Positions 24,982 to 34,134 are shown, numbered from the stretch's first letter. The stretch is 64,000 nucleotides of DNA from Kineosporia rhizophila (GCF_021277265.1 NZ_JAJSOH010000029.1:37505-101504); one strand, 5' to 3'. Program-made: numbers and translations. The notes: generated by a model not told the origin, from the letters alone.

Positions 24982-26307
24982 TCAGTAGCGCGGGATCTCG
25001 GGGGAGTCGGAGTCGAGGGGGACGGCGTTGCCGCGGACCAGGCCCAGTTCGGCCGATTCTCGGGTCAGCAGGGTGTTGAGGGCCCACTCGCTGGCGGTGC
25101 GGACGCGGTTGCCTGGCATTGAGAGCAGGTGGTAGCCGCGGGTGACGGCCTTGGCGGGGAGGCCGGCCAGGGGGATCTGCAGGGGGTTGGCCGCGGCCTG
25201 GGTGCCGCCGAGGTCGACCACGAAGCCGAGGTCGTGGTGCTTGTAGGGGCGGCGCTCGCCCTGCCCGAACGAGGCGGCGACGTTATGGGCGGCGAGTTTG
25301 CCCTGTCGGGTGGCGTGCTGCGCGGTCATGGCGGTGACCTCGCCGGGCCGGGTGAGGTCGGGCACGGCCGCGATGTCCCCGGCGGCGAAGAGCTCGGGAT
25401 GCCCTGGCACGTTGAGGTATTCGTCGACCACCAGGCGGCCCTTCTCGAGGGGGAGGTCGAGGCCGCTGACGACCGGGTCGGGGCGCACGCCGACGCACCA
25501 GATCAGGGTGCGGGTGGGGACGAAGTCGCCGTTGGTGAGGTGAACGCCTTCTGCTGTAGCCTCTTTCACCGAGATGCCCATCAGCACCTCGACCCCGCGC
25601 TGCCGTAGCACCTTGTCGGAGGCCTCGGAGAGGCGCCGGTCGAGGGTGGGCAGAACCCGCTCGGCGGTGTCGAGCAGCAGCCAGCGGGCCTTCTGCCCGG
25701 CCAGGCGCGGCCGGTCGCCGAGCAGGACGTCGGTGATGAGCGGGCCCTGGGCGGCCACCTCGGTGCCGGTGTAACCGGCCCCGACCACCACGAACGTGCT
25801 GCGCTGGTCGCGCTCGGCCCGGTCTTCCGTGGTGTCGGCGAGCGCGATCTGGCGGGTGATGTGGTCGCGGAGGTAGACGGCCTCGGGAATGCCCCGGAAG
25901 CCGTGCGCGTACTCGCTGATGCCCGGCACCGGCAGCAGCTTGTTGACGCTGCCGGCGGCCATGACCAGCCGGTCGTAACCGAGGGTGCCGGAACGCTTCT
26001 CGGCATCGACGTAGGTCAGGGTGCGGGCCTGCAGATCGACGCTCTCGATCGACCCCAGCACCAGCCGCACCTTGGGCAGGGCCCGGGAGAGGGACACCGC
26101 GATACGTCGGGGGTCGAGGGTGCCGGCCGCGACCTCGGGCAGCAGCGGAAGGTAGAGGAAGTAGTTCGTCGGGTTGATCAGCACGATCTCGGCCGACTCG
26201 CCCGCGAGCCGACTCAGCCCGCGGGCGGCCTCGAAACCGGCGAAGCCCGCTCCGACGACGATGATTCTGGCGCGCCGGCGCTGGGCGAAAGCAGCATCGG
26301 TGATCAT
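24982..26307 (-). CDS. ndh: Type II NADH dehydrogenase (NDH-2)
   Basis: NDH-2 is a membrane-associated flavoenzyme that oxidises NADH and reduces quinone without pumping protons. The product is 441 residues. The FAD-binding motif is RIIVVGAGFAGFEAARGL, the NADH-binding motif is FVVVGAGYTGTEVAA, and the FAD-site segments are LIWCVGVRPDP and HPELFAAGDIAAV. The YFLYLPLLPEVAAG block is typical of NDH-2. The C-terminus (NRVRTASEWALNTLLTRESAELG) fits the membrane-binding region. The start is ATG 26307. It is 27 bases downstream of the Ogt gene on the same strand, so it could be the last gene of that operon. Confidence 0.92.
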   Translation of the reverse strand: MITDAAFAQRRRARIIVVGAGFAGFEAARGLSRLAGESAEIVLINPTNYFLYLPLLPEVAAGTLDPRRIAVSLSRALPKVRLVLGSIESVDLQARTLTYVDAEKRSGTLGYDRLVMAAGSVNKLLPVPGISEYAHGFRGIPEAVYLRDHITRQIALADTTEDRAERDQRSTFVVVGAGYTGTEVAAQGPLITDVLLGDRPRLAGQKARWLLLDTAERVLPTLDRRLSEASDKVLRQRGVEVLMGISVKEATAEGVHLTNGDFVPTRTLIWCVGVRPDPVVSGLDLPLEKGRLVVDEYLNVPGHPELFAAGDIAAVPDLTRPGEVTAMTAQHATRQGKLAAHNVAASFGQGERRPYKHHDLGFVVDLGGTQAAANPLQIPLAGLPAKAVTRGYHLLSMPGNRVRTASEWALNTLLTRESAELGLVRGNAVPLDSDSPEIPRY

Positions 26308-26334
26308 GGGACGACCCTATGCGGCTTATCGGTT

Positions 26335-27087
26335 CTACGCCGCCTGCGATGCTTCCAGCCGCAACAGGGCCTGCTTGGCAGTGACGCCCCCGACGTACTG
26401 CCCCATGCTGCCGTCGCTGCGGACGACCCGGTGGCAGGGCACCACCACCGGCAGCGGGTTACGGGCGCAGGCCGTGCCGACGGCGCGGACGGCCCGCGGG
26501 CTGCCCGCGGCGGCGGCCACCGTGGCGTAGCTGGCGGTGCTGCCGTAGGCGATGGCCTGCAGATGGGCCAGCACCGTGTGCCGGAAGCCGCTGGCCAGGC
26601 TCAGATCGAGTGGGAGGTCGAAACTGTGCCGGTCGCCGCGCAGGTATTCACCGATCTGCTGGGCGGCCTGGTCGAGGCGCTCGGGGGCGTGCAGGAGCCG
26701 CGGGCCGATGCGCTCGGCCAGGTCGGCCAGCACCTGGTCGTGCCCCTCGACGGCGTAGGCCACCCGCACCAGGCCCACCGGTGTGGCGGCCAGCAGCAGC
26801 GGGCCGAGCTCGGTGTCGATGGTGCGGTAGACCACGTCGAGCAGGCCCCGCTCACCGGCGGCGTGGGCCAGACGAGCGCGCAGCCGGCTCTGGTGGTCGG
26901 CGACCCCCTCGCCGCCCTCGGCCAGGCCGCGATCGAGGAAGTCGGTCAGGGCCTGCTCGAGCACGCTGATCTCGGCCGCCTGCTCAGGCGTAGAACTGTC
27001 GGGCATGGTGTCTGCCACCTTCTCCTGTTCGAGGCGCTCGGCCAGCCCGGGGAAGAAGGGCGGCCAGAGCTTCGCGGTCTTGGTCAT
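26335..27087 (-). CDS. ogt: Methylated-DNA-protein-cysteine S-methyltransferase (Ogt type)
   Basis: This is a suicide repair protein that takes the alkyl group from O6-alkylguanine. The active-site motif is PVVVPCHRVV with Cys218, preceded by the winged-helix part (TVLAHLQAIAYGSTASYATVA and the arginine-finger segment SPRAVRAVGTACARNPLP). The first 80 residues (MTKTAKLWPPFFPGLAERL...) are an extension before the usual N-terminal ribonuclease-like domain. The start overlaps the upstream ECF sigma gene by four bases. The coupling of a sigma factor to an alkyltransferase suggests that the sigma factor controls an alkylation response (inference). Confidence 0.93.
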   Translation of the reverse strand: MTKTAKLWPPFFPGLAERLEQEKVADTMPDSSTPEQAAEISVLEQALTDFLDRGLAEGGEGVADHQSRLRARLAHAAGERGLLDVVYRTIDTELGPLLLAATPVGLVRVAYAVEGHDQVLADLAERIGPRLLHAPERLDQAAQQIGEYLRGDRHSFDLPLDLSLASGFRHTVLAHLQAIAYGSTASYATVAAAAGSPRAVRAVGTACARNPLPVVVPCHRVVRSDGSMGQYVGGVTAKQALLRLEASQAA

Positions 27088-27641
27088 GACGTCTCCTGGG
27101 GCTGAAGGATGCTGCGCAGTGCGGCGATGCCGTCGGAGGCGGCGCGACGGGCGGCCACGACCGAGCAGTTGAGCAGGGCCGCCACATCGGCATAGGGCAG
27201 CCCGGCCACGTGGTGGTACGCCACGGCCTGGCGTTGCCGCAGGGGCAGGGCGAGCACGGCCGGCCAGGGATCGAGGGCATCGGCCTGGTGCGGGAGGGAC
27301 GCCAGGGCTCCGTCCAGCCCTTGTGCGAGGGCCTGCCCGAGAGCGACCTCGTCTACCGGTTCGGGGTGCTCGGGCGGATCGTTGCCCGCGTGCGCCTGGG
27401 CCACCGGCACCGGCCCCCGGGAGAGGTGGCGCAACTGGTCGACGGCCTTGCGGTGCGCGATGGTGACCAGCCAGGCCTCGACATTGCTGTCGGGCTGGAG
27501 GCCGGGATAGGCCTGCAGCGCGGCCAGGAAGGTTTCTGACCAGGCATCGTCGGCGGCGACGGGCCCCACGACGGCGCGGCAGACCCGCAGGACCGTGGGG
27601 CCATGGCGTTCGACCACGCTCTCGAAGGGTTCTCGCTTCAC
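27084..27641 (-). CDS. ECF-type RNA polymerase sigma factor coupled to Ogt
   Basis: The product is 185 residues from GTG 27641 (VKREPFESVVERHGP). Region 2 is VLRVCRAVVGPVAADDAWSE with FLAALQAYPGL and VEAWLVTIAHRKAVDQLRH; region 4 is LPLRQRQAVAYHHVAGLPYADVAALLNCSVVAARRAASDG. There is no ribosome-binding site, and the sequence just before the start suggests a leaderless message. No anti-sigma gene is adjacent; the partner is the alkyltransferase, which overlaps its stop by four bases. Its region 4 recognition helix (CSVVAARRAASDGI) differs from the SigR type. Confidence 0.88.
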   Translation of the reverse strand: MKREPFESVVERHGPTVLRVCRAVVGPVAADDAWSETFLAALQAYPGLQPDSNVEAWLVTIAHRKAVDQLRHLSRGPVPVAQAHAGNDPPEHPEPVDEVALGQALAQGLDGALASLPHQADALDPWPAVLALPLRQRQAVAYHHVAGLPYADVAALLNCSVVAARRAASDGIAALRSILQPQETS

Positions 27642-27800
27642 ACTAGGTAAACGCGGGCAGCACCGCGGATGTGAGGTCGGCGGGCAAACTTTTCCGGAGA
27701 CGCGGATGCAGGGCTGCAATCAGCTCTGGACGAGGCCGGGCAGCATCAGCCGGAGCGGGTTCCAGCTGACGCTGCCCGTGGCGGACGGCGGGGAAACCCG

Positions 27801-28826
27801 TCAGACCTGCCGCGCGGTCAGGAAACGGGTCAGGTCCATCAGCTCGTCGCGGACCGACTGCTCCATCGGCACCGACTCCAGGGCCTGGTTCGCCTTCTCC
27901 ACCTCGCGCTCGGCCTCGGAGAGCGCCCAGTCCCGCCCACCGGCATCGGCCAGCACACCGGCCACCCGCTCGAGTTCGGCCTCGGCCGGCCCGCCTTCCG
28001 GTTCGCTCGAACCCAGCCAGTCCACCACCGCCCGGGCCGGCGCCCCACCGGCGCTCAGCACGTAGGTGACCGGCAGCGACTTCTTCCGGGTACGCAGGTC
28101 CGACAGCACGGGCTTGCCGGTCACCGCTGCGTCGCCCCAGATGCCCAGCACGTCGTCCACCAGTTGGAAGGCCATCCCGACGTGCGCGCCATAGGCGCCC
28201 AGAGCGTCCACCATTTTCTCGTCGCCCCCACCCAACAGGCCGCCGATCCGCGCACTGGCCGACAACAGCGCGCCCGTCTTGCCCGCCGCCATGGCCCGGC
28301 ACTCGTCCAGCTCGATCCAGCTGCGCCGCTCGAAGGCCAGGTCTTCGGTCTGCCCCCGGATCAGCTCACGCACCGCCCGGCCGAGCGCCGCGGAGGCCCG
28401 GGAGTCGCTGGGCAGCAGCACCTCCTGAGCCAGATTCAACAGCGCATCGCCGGTCAGGATGGCCGCCGGCACACCCCACAGCGCCCAGACCGTGGGCCGG
28501 TGCCGACGCTCGGTGTCGCCGTCCATCACGTCGTCGTGGATCAGGGAGAAGTTGTGCACCAGCTCCACCGAGACAGCTCCGGGCAACGCCGCCTCGGCCC
28601 CCGCCGAACAGGCCTGGGCCGCCAGCATCACCACGGTGGGCCGCACCGCCTTGCCCGCCGTACCCTCGCGGGGCGTTCCATCGGCCTCGGTCCAGCCCAG
28701 GTGGTACTCGGTGATGGACCGGTTCGCCGGGTCCAGCCGCGCCACCGCCTCCCGCATCGCGGGTTCCACCAGAGCACGGGTGCGATTGAGGGCGGGGGGA
28801 ACGGATGCTGCTGCCTCAATGCTCAT
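27801..28826 (-). CDS. Polyprenyl (probably geranylgeranyl) diphosphate synthase
   Basis: This 341-residue trans-prenyl synthase condenses isopentenyl diphosphate with allylic diphosphates. The first Asp-rich motif is IHDDVMDGDTERRHRPTVW and the second is FQLVDDVLGIWGD, followed by KPVLSDLRTRKKSLP. The GKAVRPTVVMLAAQA block binds IPP. The pattern before the first motif (VSVELVHNFSLIHDD) fits short-chain C15-C20 synthases of the GGPP/IdsA group. The chain length made is not certain. No carotenoid, hopanoid or terpene synthase gene lies in the window, so the product may feed several pathways. Confidence 0.9.
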   Translation of the reverse strand: MSIEAAASVPPALNRTRALVEPAMREAVARLDPANRSITEYHLGWTEADGTPREGTAGKAVRPTVVMLAAQACSAGAEAALPGAVSVELVHNFSLIHDDVMDGDTERRHRPTVWALWGVPAAILTGDALLNLAQEVLLPSDSRASAALGRAVRELIRGQTEDLAFERRSWIELDECRAMAAGKTGALLSASARIGGLLGGGDEKMVDALGAYGAHVGMAFQLVDDVLGIWGDAAVTGKPVLSDLRTRKKSLPVTYVLSAGGAPARAVVDWLGSSEPEGGPAEAELERVAGVLADAGGRDWALSEAEREVEKANQALESVPMEQSVRDELMDLTRFLTARQV

Positions 28827-29132
28827 ACCGGAGCCTCCTGCGGCGCTGATGGGGAACCGTGACGCGGAGTGCAGCCAAACGTCCGTTGATCATCCGGAGT
28901 TCCGTGAGCAACCCGTTCAGGGTTGCTCGCACACCGTGGTCCCGCCTGTTGACAGGGCCCACAACTCCGCTCAAAGACATTCATACGCACCTCCCGCGCA
29001 GGTTCGGTGCGGACGGGCGGCCGGATTGCTCGGACGCCGACAAATTTCCGGGGCATTGCCGGACCGGTATGCGCGCAGTCCGCAGCGCCCGTTACGTATG
29101 CGTCCGGTCCTCCGACATGGTTCGATGCCGAA
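28827..29132. other. Divergent promoter region
   Basis: This 306-base gap lies between the prenyl synthase (minus) and a membrane protein (plus). I see no small gene, and no promoter pair strong enough to name. The in-frame extension of the plus-strand gene back to 29007 lacks coding bias. Confidence 0.4.
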
Positions 29133-29765
29133 GTGAACTCCATCAGTCGGGGCTGGCTGTTCATCGTGCTCTTCGCGCTGGTCGCCATCGTGGTGCTGCT
29201 CGCGCGCGGATACGGCGGCCAGGGGGACATCGAGGGCTCGGTCGACGTCGGCCCGACCGGCACCACCAACCCCGCGCTGCCCTACGCCGGCGCTGCCGAA
29301 GTGCCCTACGACGACGAGGCCCCGGCGGACGAGACCGACGAGGACGACGAGGAAGAGGACGAGCCGGCGCCCGCTCCCACCCGGGTCACCGGCCAGCCGG
29401 CGAACACGGTCTACGCGGCCGGCGACCAGATCTTGCCGCTCTCGGGTGACAGCAGTGACCTGGCGGCCTACGTCGGGCAGCGGGCGACCGCCCGGGGGAT
29501 CCCGGTGCAGTCGGTGGTCGCCGACGAGGGGTTCTGGGTGGGTAGGGCGAACGACCGGATCTGGGTGCAGCTGACCGGGCGGCCGCCGGAGTCGACCTAC
29601 CACGTGGAGCGCGGTGACGAGGTGACCTTCGCTGGTGAGGTGGTTGCGCACAACGCCGGATTCGCCGACGAGGTGGGCGTGAACCAGGCCGAGGGAGCAC
29701 GCTCGCTGACCTCCCAGGGTGCCCACATCGAGGTGCAGAAGCGCACTTTGGCGCTGGCGCCCTGA
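29133..29765 (+). CDS. Membrane-anchored protein with acidic linker and OB-like outer domain
   Basis: I do not recognise a named family. The 210-residue product starts at GTG 29133 (VNSISRGWLFIVLFALVAIV). One N-terminal transmembrane helix spans about 8-25. A flexible region of about 30-90 contains a dense Asp/Glu run (ETDEDDEEEDE). From about 98 a beta-rich domain follows (YVGQRATARGIPVQSVVADE, GFWVGRANDRIWVQL, HVERGDEVTFAGEVVAH), which resembles an OB fold of the tRNA_anti/nucleic-acid-binding type used outside the cell. It probably sits on the outer face of the membrane. It is monocistronic. Confidence 0.68.
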   Translation: MNSISRGWLFIVLFALVAIVVLLARGYGGQGDIEGSVDVGPTGTTNPALPYAGAAEVPYDDEAPADETDEDDEEEDEPAPAPTRVTGQPANTVYAAGDQILPLSGDSSDLAAYVGQRATARGIPVQSVVADEGFWVGRANDRIWVQLTGRPPESTYHVERGDEVTFAGEVVAHNAGFADEVGVNQAEGARSLTSQGAHIEVQKRTLALAP

Positions 29766-29883
29766 CTCACCCGTCCGGTGCCGCCCGAACTTGAACCCTT
29801 AAGCAGGAGCATCACCCGGAAGGCCCAGAGAACAGCCCTCCGTTGATGCTCAGGCCACGGCCCACGGTGTCGATACCCACTGG

Positions 29884-31980
29884 GTGCCTCTCGCATCGAC
29901 GGTCCTCGGGACGACACTCGCACCCGAGAAGATCGACCCCCAGCCCCGGACGGCCCGCCCCGAGTTCCGCCCGGACATCGAGGGTCTGCGCGCGGTGGCG
30001 ATCATCCTGGTGGTGCTCTACCACTGCGGGATCAACGCGGTCAGCGGTGGCTACGTCGGGGTCGACGTCTTCTTCGTCATCTCCGGCTTCCTGATCACCG
30101 GTCACCTGGCGCGTGAGGTGGAGACCACCGGCCGGCTGCACATCGGCCGGTTCTACGCCCGTCGCGCGATGCGCCTGTTGCCCGCGGCCACCCTGACCAT
30201 CGTTGCCACGCTGCTGGCGGCCTGGTGGTGGCTGCCCTCGGTGCGGCTGAAGGACATCGCCACCGACGGTCTGGCCGCCACCGGCTACGTGCTGAACTAC
30301 CGGCTGGCCGCGACCGGCACCGAGTACAGCGGCGAGGGCGAGATGCCCTCTCCGCTGCAGCACTTCTGGTCGCTGGCCGTGGAGGAGCAGTTCTACCTGG
30401 TCATCCCGTTGCTGCTGCTGGCGACCGCGGTGCTGCTGCGACGTAAGGCGGCCTTCGTCGGGCTGGTCGCGGTGATCACGGCGGCCTCGTTCGCCTGGTC
30501 GGTCGCCTCGACCGACAGCAACGGCGTCTGGGCCTACTTCGGCGCACCCACCCGGGCCTGGGAACTGGGCGTGGGGGCGCTGCTCGCCCTGGCCCTGCCC
30601 CACATGCCCCGCCTGCCCGACGCCCTGGCCACGCTGCTTCGCCTGGGTGGCCTGGCCGCGATCGTGGCCGCGGCGATGATGTTCGACGACCGCACCCCCT
30701 TCCCCGGTCATCACGCCGCGCTGCCGGTGATGGGCGCCTTCGTGGTGATCGCCGCGGGCCGGGCCAGCAGCGGCCGGCTGCTCAGCCACGGTGTGCTGAA
30801 GGCGATCGGGGCCCGCTCCTACTCCTGGTACCTCTGGCACTGGCCGGTGCTGCTGATCGCCCCGTTCGTGCTGGACGAGGAGCTCGAAGTCCCCGGGAAG
30901 CTGGCCGCGGCCGGCTTCGCCTACCTGCTGGCCGTGCTCAGCTTCGCGATGATCGAGCGCCCCCTGCACGAACTCGGCCGGGAACGCGAGGGTTGGGGCC
31001 GCAACGCGATCACCGGCGTGGGCCTGATGGCCGTGGCCGCCGTGTTCTCCCTGCTCGTACCCGTGTTTCCCGACCGCACGCCGACCGGCACCGTGAACGC
31101 GGGCAAGCTCGAGCTCACCGGCAGCGCCACGGCCCGGGAGAAGCAGTTGGAGAAGAAGCTGAACGCGGCGATGGAGAACGACGAGCTGCCCAAGAACCTC
31201 ACCCCGACGCTCAAGAACGCCGCGCGCGACCTCCCGCCCGTCTACCACAACGGGTGCCACCGCGAGCTCGAAGGCGTCACCGCCCCGCGCTCCTGCGAGA
31301 GCTTCGGCGACCCCAAGGGCAAGAAGCAGGTGGTCCTGCTCGGCGACTCGCACGCCGCGCAGTGGTGGCCGGCCCTGGACAAGATCGCCAAGGAACGGCA
31401 CTGGCGCTTCGCCAGTTTCACCAAGAGCGCCTGCACCGCCGCCGACGTGACGATCTACCTGGAACTGGTGAAGCGGAACTACAACGAGTGCATCGAGTGG
31501 CGCAAGAACATGATCGCCCGGATCCAGGAGATGAAGCCCGAGCTGGTGGTGATGTCGGCCAACGCGGACGGCGGCGAGGCGCTGAACGGCAAGGGCTCGC
31601 AGGACGAGCGCTGGGTGGACGGCTGGCGCCGTAACGCCGAGGCGGTCCAGCGCTCCGGCGCCAAGGTGGTCTACCTGGACGACAGTGCCTGGCCCGCGGT
31701 GAACGTGCCGGAGTGCCTGTCCACCAAGCCCACCGAGATCTCCGAGTGCGCGGCCACGGAGCGCCAGGCCACCACCGCGCCCGACCGCAGGCAGATGATC
31801 AAGGACATGATCGAGGACATCGGGGGCACCGCGGTCGACCCGATGCCGTGGTTCTGCGCCCCCAAGGGCTGCCCCGTGGTGGTCGGCAACACCCTCGTCT
31901 ACCTCGACGACAGCCACGTGACCACGGCCTACACCAAGACGCTGGCGCCGATCCTGGCCGAGCGGATCAAGCTGAAGTGA
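29884..31980 (+). CDS. OafA/YrhL-type acyltransferase with C-terminal SGNH domain
   Basis: This 698-residue integral membrane protein transfers acyl (often acetyl) groups to cell-surface glycans. The N-terminal acyltransferase-3 domain has LRAVAIILVVLYHCG (catalytic His), GGYVGVDVFFVISGFLITGH, FYARRAMRLLPA and FWSLAVEEQFYLV, with around ten membrane helices to about residue 390. The C-terminal outer domain is SGNH: QVVLLGDSHAAQWWPAL (Ser nucleophile) and YLDDSHVTTAYTKTLAP (Asp-His pair). The GTG start at 29884 has no clear ribosome site. The stop abuts the stop of the convergent cold-shock gene with no space between. Which glycan it modifies cannot be told. Confidence 0.9.
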   Translation: MPLASTVLGTTLAPEKIDPQPRTARPEFRPDIEGLRAVAIILVVLYHCGINAVSGGYVGVDVFFVISGFLITGHLAREVETTGRLHIGRFYARRAMRLLPAATLTIVATLLAAWWWLPSVRLKDIATDGLAATGYVLNYRLAATGTEYSGEGEMPSPLQHFWSLAVEEQFYLVIPLLLLATAVLLRRKAAFVGLVAVITAASFAWSVASTDSNGVWAYFGAPTRAWELGVGALLALALPHMPRLPDALATLLRLGGLAAIVAAAMMFDDRTPFPGHHAALPVMGAFVVIAAGRASSGRLLSHGVLKAIGARSYSWYLWHWPVLLIAPFVLDEELEVPGKLAAAGFAYLLAVLSFAMIERPLHELGREREGWGRNAITGVGLMAVAAVFSLLVPVFPDRTPTGTVNAGKLELTGSATAREKQLEKKLNAAMENDELPKNLTPTLKNAARDLPPVYHNGCHRELEGVTAPRSCESFGDPKGKKQVVLLGDSHAAQWWPALDKIAKERHWRFASFTKSACTAADVTIYLELVKRNYNECIEWRKNMIARIQEMKPELVVMSANADGGEALNGKGSQDERWVDGWRRNAEAVQRSGAKVVYLDDSAWPAVNVPECLSTKPTEISECAATERQATTAPDRRQMIKDMIEDIGGTAVDPMPWFCAPKGCPVVVGNTLVYLDDSHVTTAYTKTLAPILAERIKLK

Positions 31981-32718
31981 TCACTCGTTCACCCAGCCGT
32001 GCCGCCGCGCCATCGTCACCACCGCACTACGCAGCTGGGTGATCTGCGCGCCGGTCATGCTCGGCACCGACTCCAGGCACAGCTCCACCAGTTCGCTGCC
32101 CAGAGCGTCGGCCGACACCGTCTCGCGCGCAGCGCGTTCGGACCCGTTGGCCGAGCGCTGCGGTGCGATGGCGGGGGCGCCGTGGGTGGCGGCAGCCGCC
32201 ACGGTGGCCGGGGTAGGCACGGGCGGGGCGACAGTGGCCACCGACGAGGACGGAGAGGCCCCGTTGCTCGCGTGCGGTTGCGCCGCGGAGGAGTGCGCGG
32301 CAATCGCCTGCTGGGGCTGTATGGCGGGCCCGTGGGTGGCCGCGGCCTGGACCGCGGGTGAGGGCAGCGGTTTGACGGGGCTGCCCGGCATGGTTGCCGG
32401 GGAGGGGCCGGTGGGGGGCGTGGGCACGGCGGCGGGGGTGACAGAGGACGTCTGTGCCGCCTGGGGTGCCTGAGGTTTCGTGACGCCGTTGGCCGGGGTG
32501 GGTGAGCCCGCCCGGCCCTTGATCACGCGCACACCGGTGGCCTTGAGCCCGCGCTCGCCCTCGATCACGTCGAACTCGACGGGAACTCCGGGGTGGTACT
32601 GGTGTTTTTCTGCGAGCAGCGCGTTGGCATGCAGAAAGACGTCTTCACCCCCGGAGTCCGGAGCAATGAAGCCGTATCCACGAATTTCGTCGAACCGCAG
32701 TATCTTTCCTGTCGCCAC
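31981..32718 (-). CDS. Cold-shock-domain protein with long Pro/Ala linker and C-terminal helical domain
   Basis: The product is 245 residues from GTG 32718 (VATGKILRFDEIRGYGF), with GAAGGA upstream. Residues 1-66 are a cold-shock domain with RNP-1 GYGFIAPD and RNP-2 DVFLHA, which bind single-stranded RNA or DNA. About 70-195 is a Pro/Ala/Thr/Ser/His-rich disordered segment. The last 45 residues (ALGSELVELCLESVPSMTGA) form a predicted helical domain ending GWVNE. Typical cold-shock proteins are 65-70 residues long, so this is a much extended form known from some actinomycetes. The first RNP position is Tyr rather than Trp/Phe after GYG. Confidence 0.85.
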   Translation of the reverse strand: MATGKILRFDEIRGYGFIAPDSGGEDVFLHANALLAEKHQYHPGVPVEFDVIEGERGLKATGVRVIKGRAGSPTPANGVTKPQAPQAAQTSSVTPAAVPTPPTGPSPATMPGSPVKPLPSPAVQAAATHGPAIQPQQAIAAHSSAAQPHASNGASPSSSVATVAPPVPTPATVAAAATHGAPAIAPQRSANGSERAARETVSADALGSELVELCLESVPSMTGAQITQLRSAVVTMARRHGWVNE

Positions 32719-32919
32719 AGCAGTCGCATCCTTCTCGTCATCGCCGAACGCGAGGTGGTCGATAATAGCGGATCCACGGCTCGCGAAATCGCTCCTGAGA
32801 CACTCTTCCAGATAACAGAATGCCAGGTCAGGAGGGTTGCGAGAACGCGCCGGGAAGAGCCGGAAATGACCCGCGAGTATCGGTGGGTATAACGATGTCA
32901 ACGATCTTGCGGATGATGT

Positions 32920-34134
32920 TCAGGCGGGTGGGAAATCCCCCGAACGGCCTGAGGCAAGAGCCCGGAATCGTGAGATCAGATCAGCCTGGTGGGGCGGGAG
33001 AAACGCCTGTGCCGCAGCAGTCGCGTCGTCGTAGGCGGAGATCAGGAGTTTCCGGGCGATCGGCTGCCCGGTGCTCTCGATCAGCGTGAGCGTGGCCAGC
33101 GTCAAAGCGAAGCGCAGGCGCGGCGGAAGAGCGGCGGTGTGCAGTTCTCCGCCCTTGCGTAAGTTCGGCACGCACTCGCTCAGAGCACTCATCGCCGCGG
33201 ACGCCAGCGCGTGCCGCGCCTGGGGGTCCGATTCCCGGGCACAGGCCAGCAGCGTGTTCTCGGCGTGCGTGATGCGGGGGTCGGGCTCGGGGTCCCGGCC
33301 GTGGATGACTTCCAGCCGGTCGAGCTCGGCGTGCTCCCGCGGGGCGTCGTCGGCCTCGGCAAGCTCATGAGCGCGGGCGGGGGAGACCGTCTGTTGGGGG
33401 CCGGTGGGATTACGGACGTTTGGCGCGCCGAGCTGGGGTAGCTGCGGTTGGCCCGGGGTTGGCTGTCGGCGCGGGGGCCGCGCGGCTTGCGCAGGGGGCC
33501 GGTTCCAGGGGGCGGGATTGCGCGGCTGAGTCTTGTTTGAAGACGTCCTTGGGCTCGCCTTCGGGCGCGGGGGAGGTGCTGCTTCGGTGGGGGCTGCGCT
33601 CACAGCCGTGCGTGGTGCTGACCTTCCGGCTGACGAGTAACCGCCGCTCGTGTAGCCACCGCTGGTGAAACCGCCCTGCGTGAAGCGGGGTGCGACCTGG
33701 TCCCCACGCTCGGGCCGACGCGGGCGCGGCGCCGAACGCGTTCCCCGAGGGCGGGTGCGGCGGGGCTGCGGCGGTTCCGGAGGGGCCTCGAGCACGGCCG
33801 GAACCGGGGCAGCGGGAACGGGTTCGGCCTTGCGGGCGACGGGCGGGCGCGGGGCCGGCGTCGGCTGGGCCTGCTCGAACAGTGGTGAAGGCGCGAAGTC
33901 CGGGGTCTTGGCGAACGAGGAGATCCGCCGGGCCAGCGCGTCCGGATGCAGCACCCGGTAGCGCGGTGAGGTGGGCTGCGCCTGATGGCGGGCGATCCGC
34001 TTGGCGAAGAGGTCGGGATGCTCGTCGAGCACCAGCATCACCCGCTCTTCGTCGGTGTGGCAGTACTCGGCCAGCGTCGCAGCGTCGAACTCCTGCAGGC
34101 CGGCGGCGGTCGACAGCACGTCCACGTCGATCAC
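32920..34134 (-). CDS. Uncharacterised modular protein with long disordered linker
   Basis: I do not recognise a family. The 404-residue product has three parts. Residues 1-75 (MIDVDVLSTAAGLQEFDAA, VLDEHPDLFAKRIARHQ, YRVLHPDALARRI) look like a winged-helix-type fold. Residues 76-270 are Pro/Arg/Ala-rich and disordered, including a short Gly-Phe/Tyr run (GGFTSGGYTSGGYSS) like those in phase-separating proteins. Residues 270-404 are helical (HALASAAMSALSECVPNL, LRFALTLATLTLIES, HQADLISRFRALASG). It lies 200 bases upstream of the cold-shock gene on the same strand. Third-position GC is lower in the linker than in the end domains. Confidence 0.75.
   Translation of the reverse strand: MIDVDVLSTAAGLQEFDAATLAEYCHTDEERVMLVLDEHPDLFAKRIARHQAQPTSPRYRVLHPDALARRISSFAKTPDFAPSPLFEQAQPTPAPRPPVARKAEPVPAAPVPAVLEAPPEPPQPRRTRPRGTRSAPRPRRPERGDQVAPRFTQGGFTSGGYTSGGYSSAGRSAPRTAVSAAPTEAAPPPRPKASPRTSSNKTQPRNPAPWNRPPAQAARPPRRQPTPGQPQLPQLGAPNVRNPTGPQQTVSPARAHELAEADDAPREHAELDRLEVIHGRDPEPDPRITHAENTLLACARESDPQARHALASAAMSALSECVPNLRKGGELHTAALPPRLRFALTLATLTLIESTGQPIARKLLISAYDDATAAAQAFLPPHQADLISRFRALASGRSGDFPPA

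Noticed and set aside
24470..25087. Minus-strand Pro/Arg-rich frame of 205 codons
   Set aside because: It overlaps the end of the NDH-2 gene in another frame and has no motif or ribosome site.
29812..31917. A 701-codon minus-strand frame opposite the acyltransferase
   Set aside because: It is an antisense shadow with Gly/His/Gln-rich low complexity. The plus-strand gene has clear acyltransferase and SGNH motifs.
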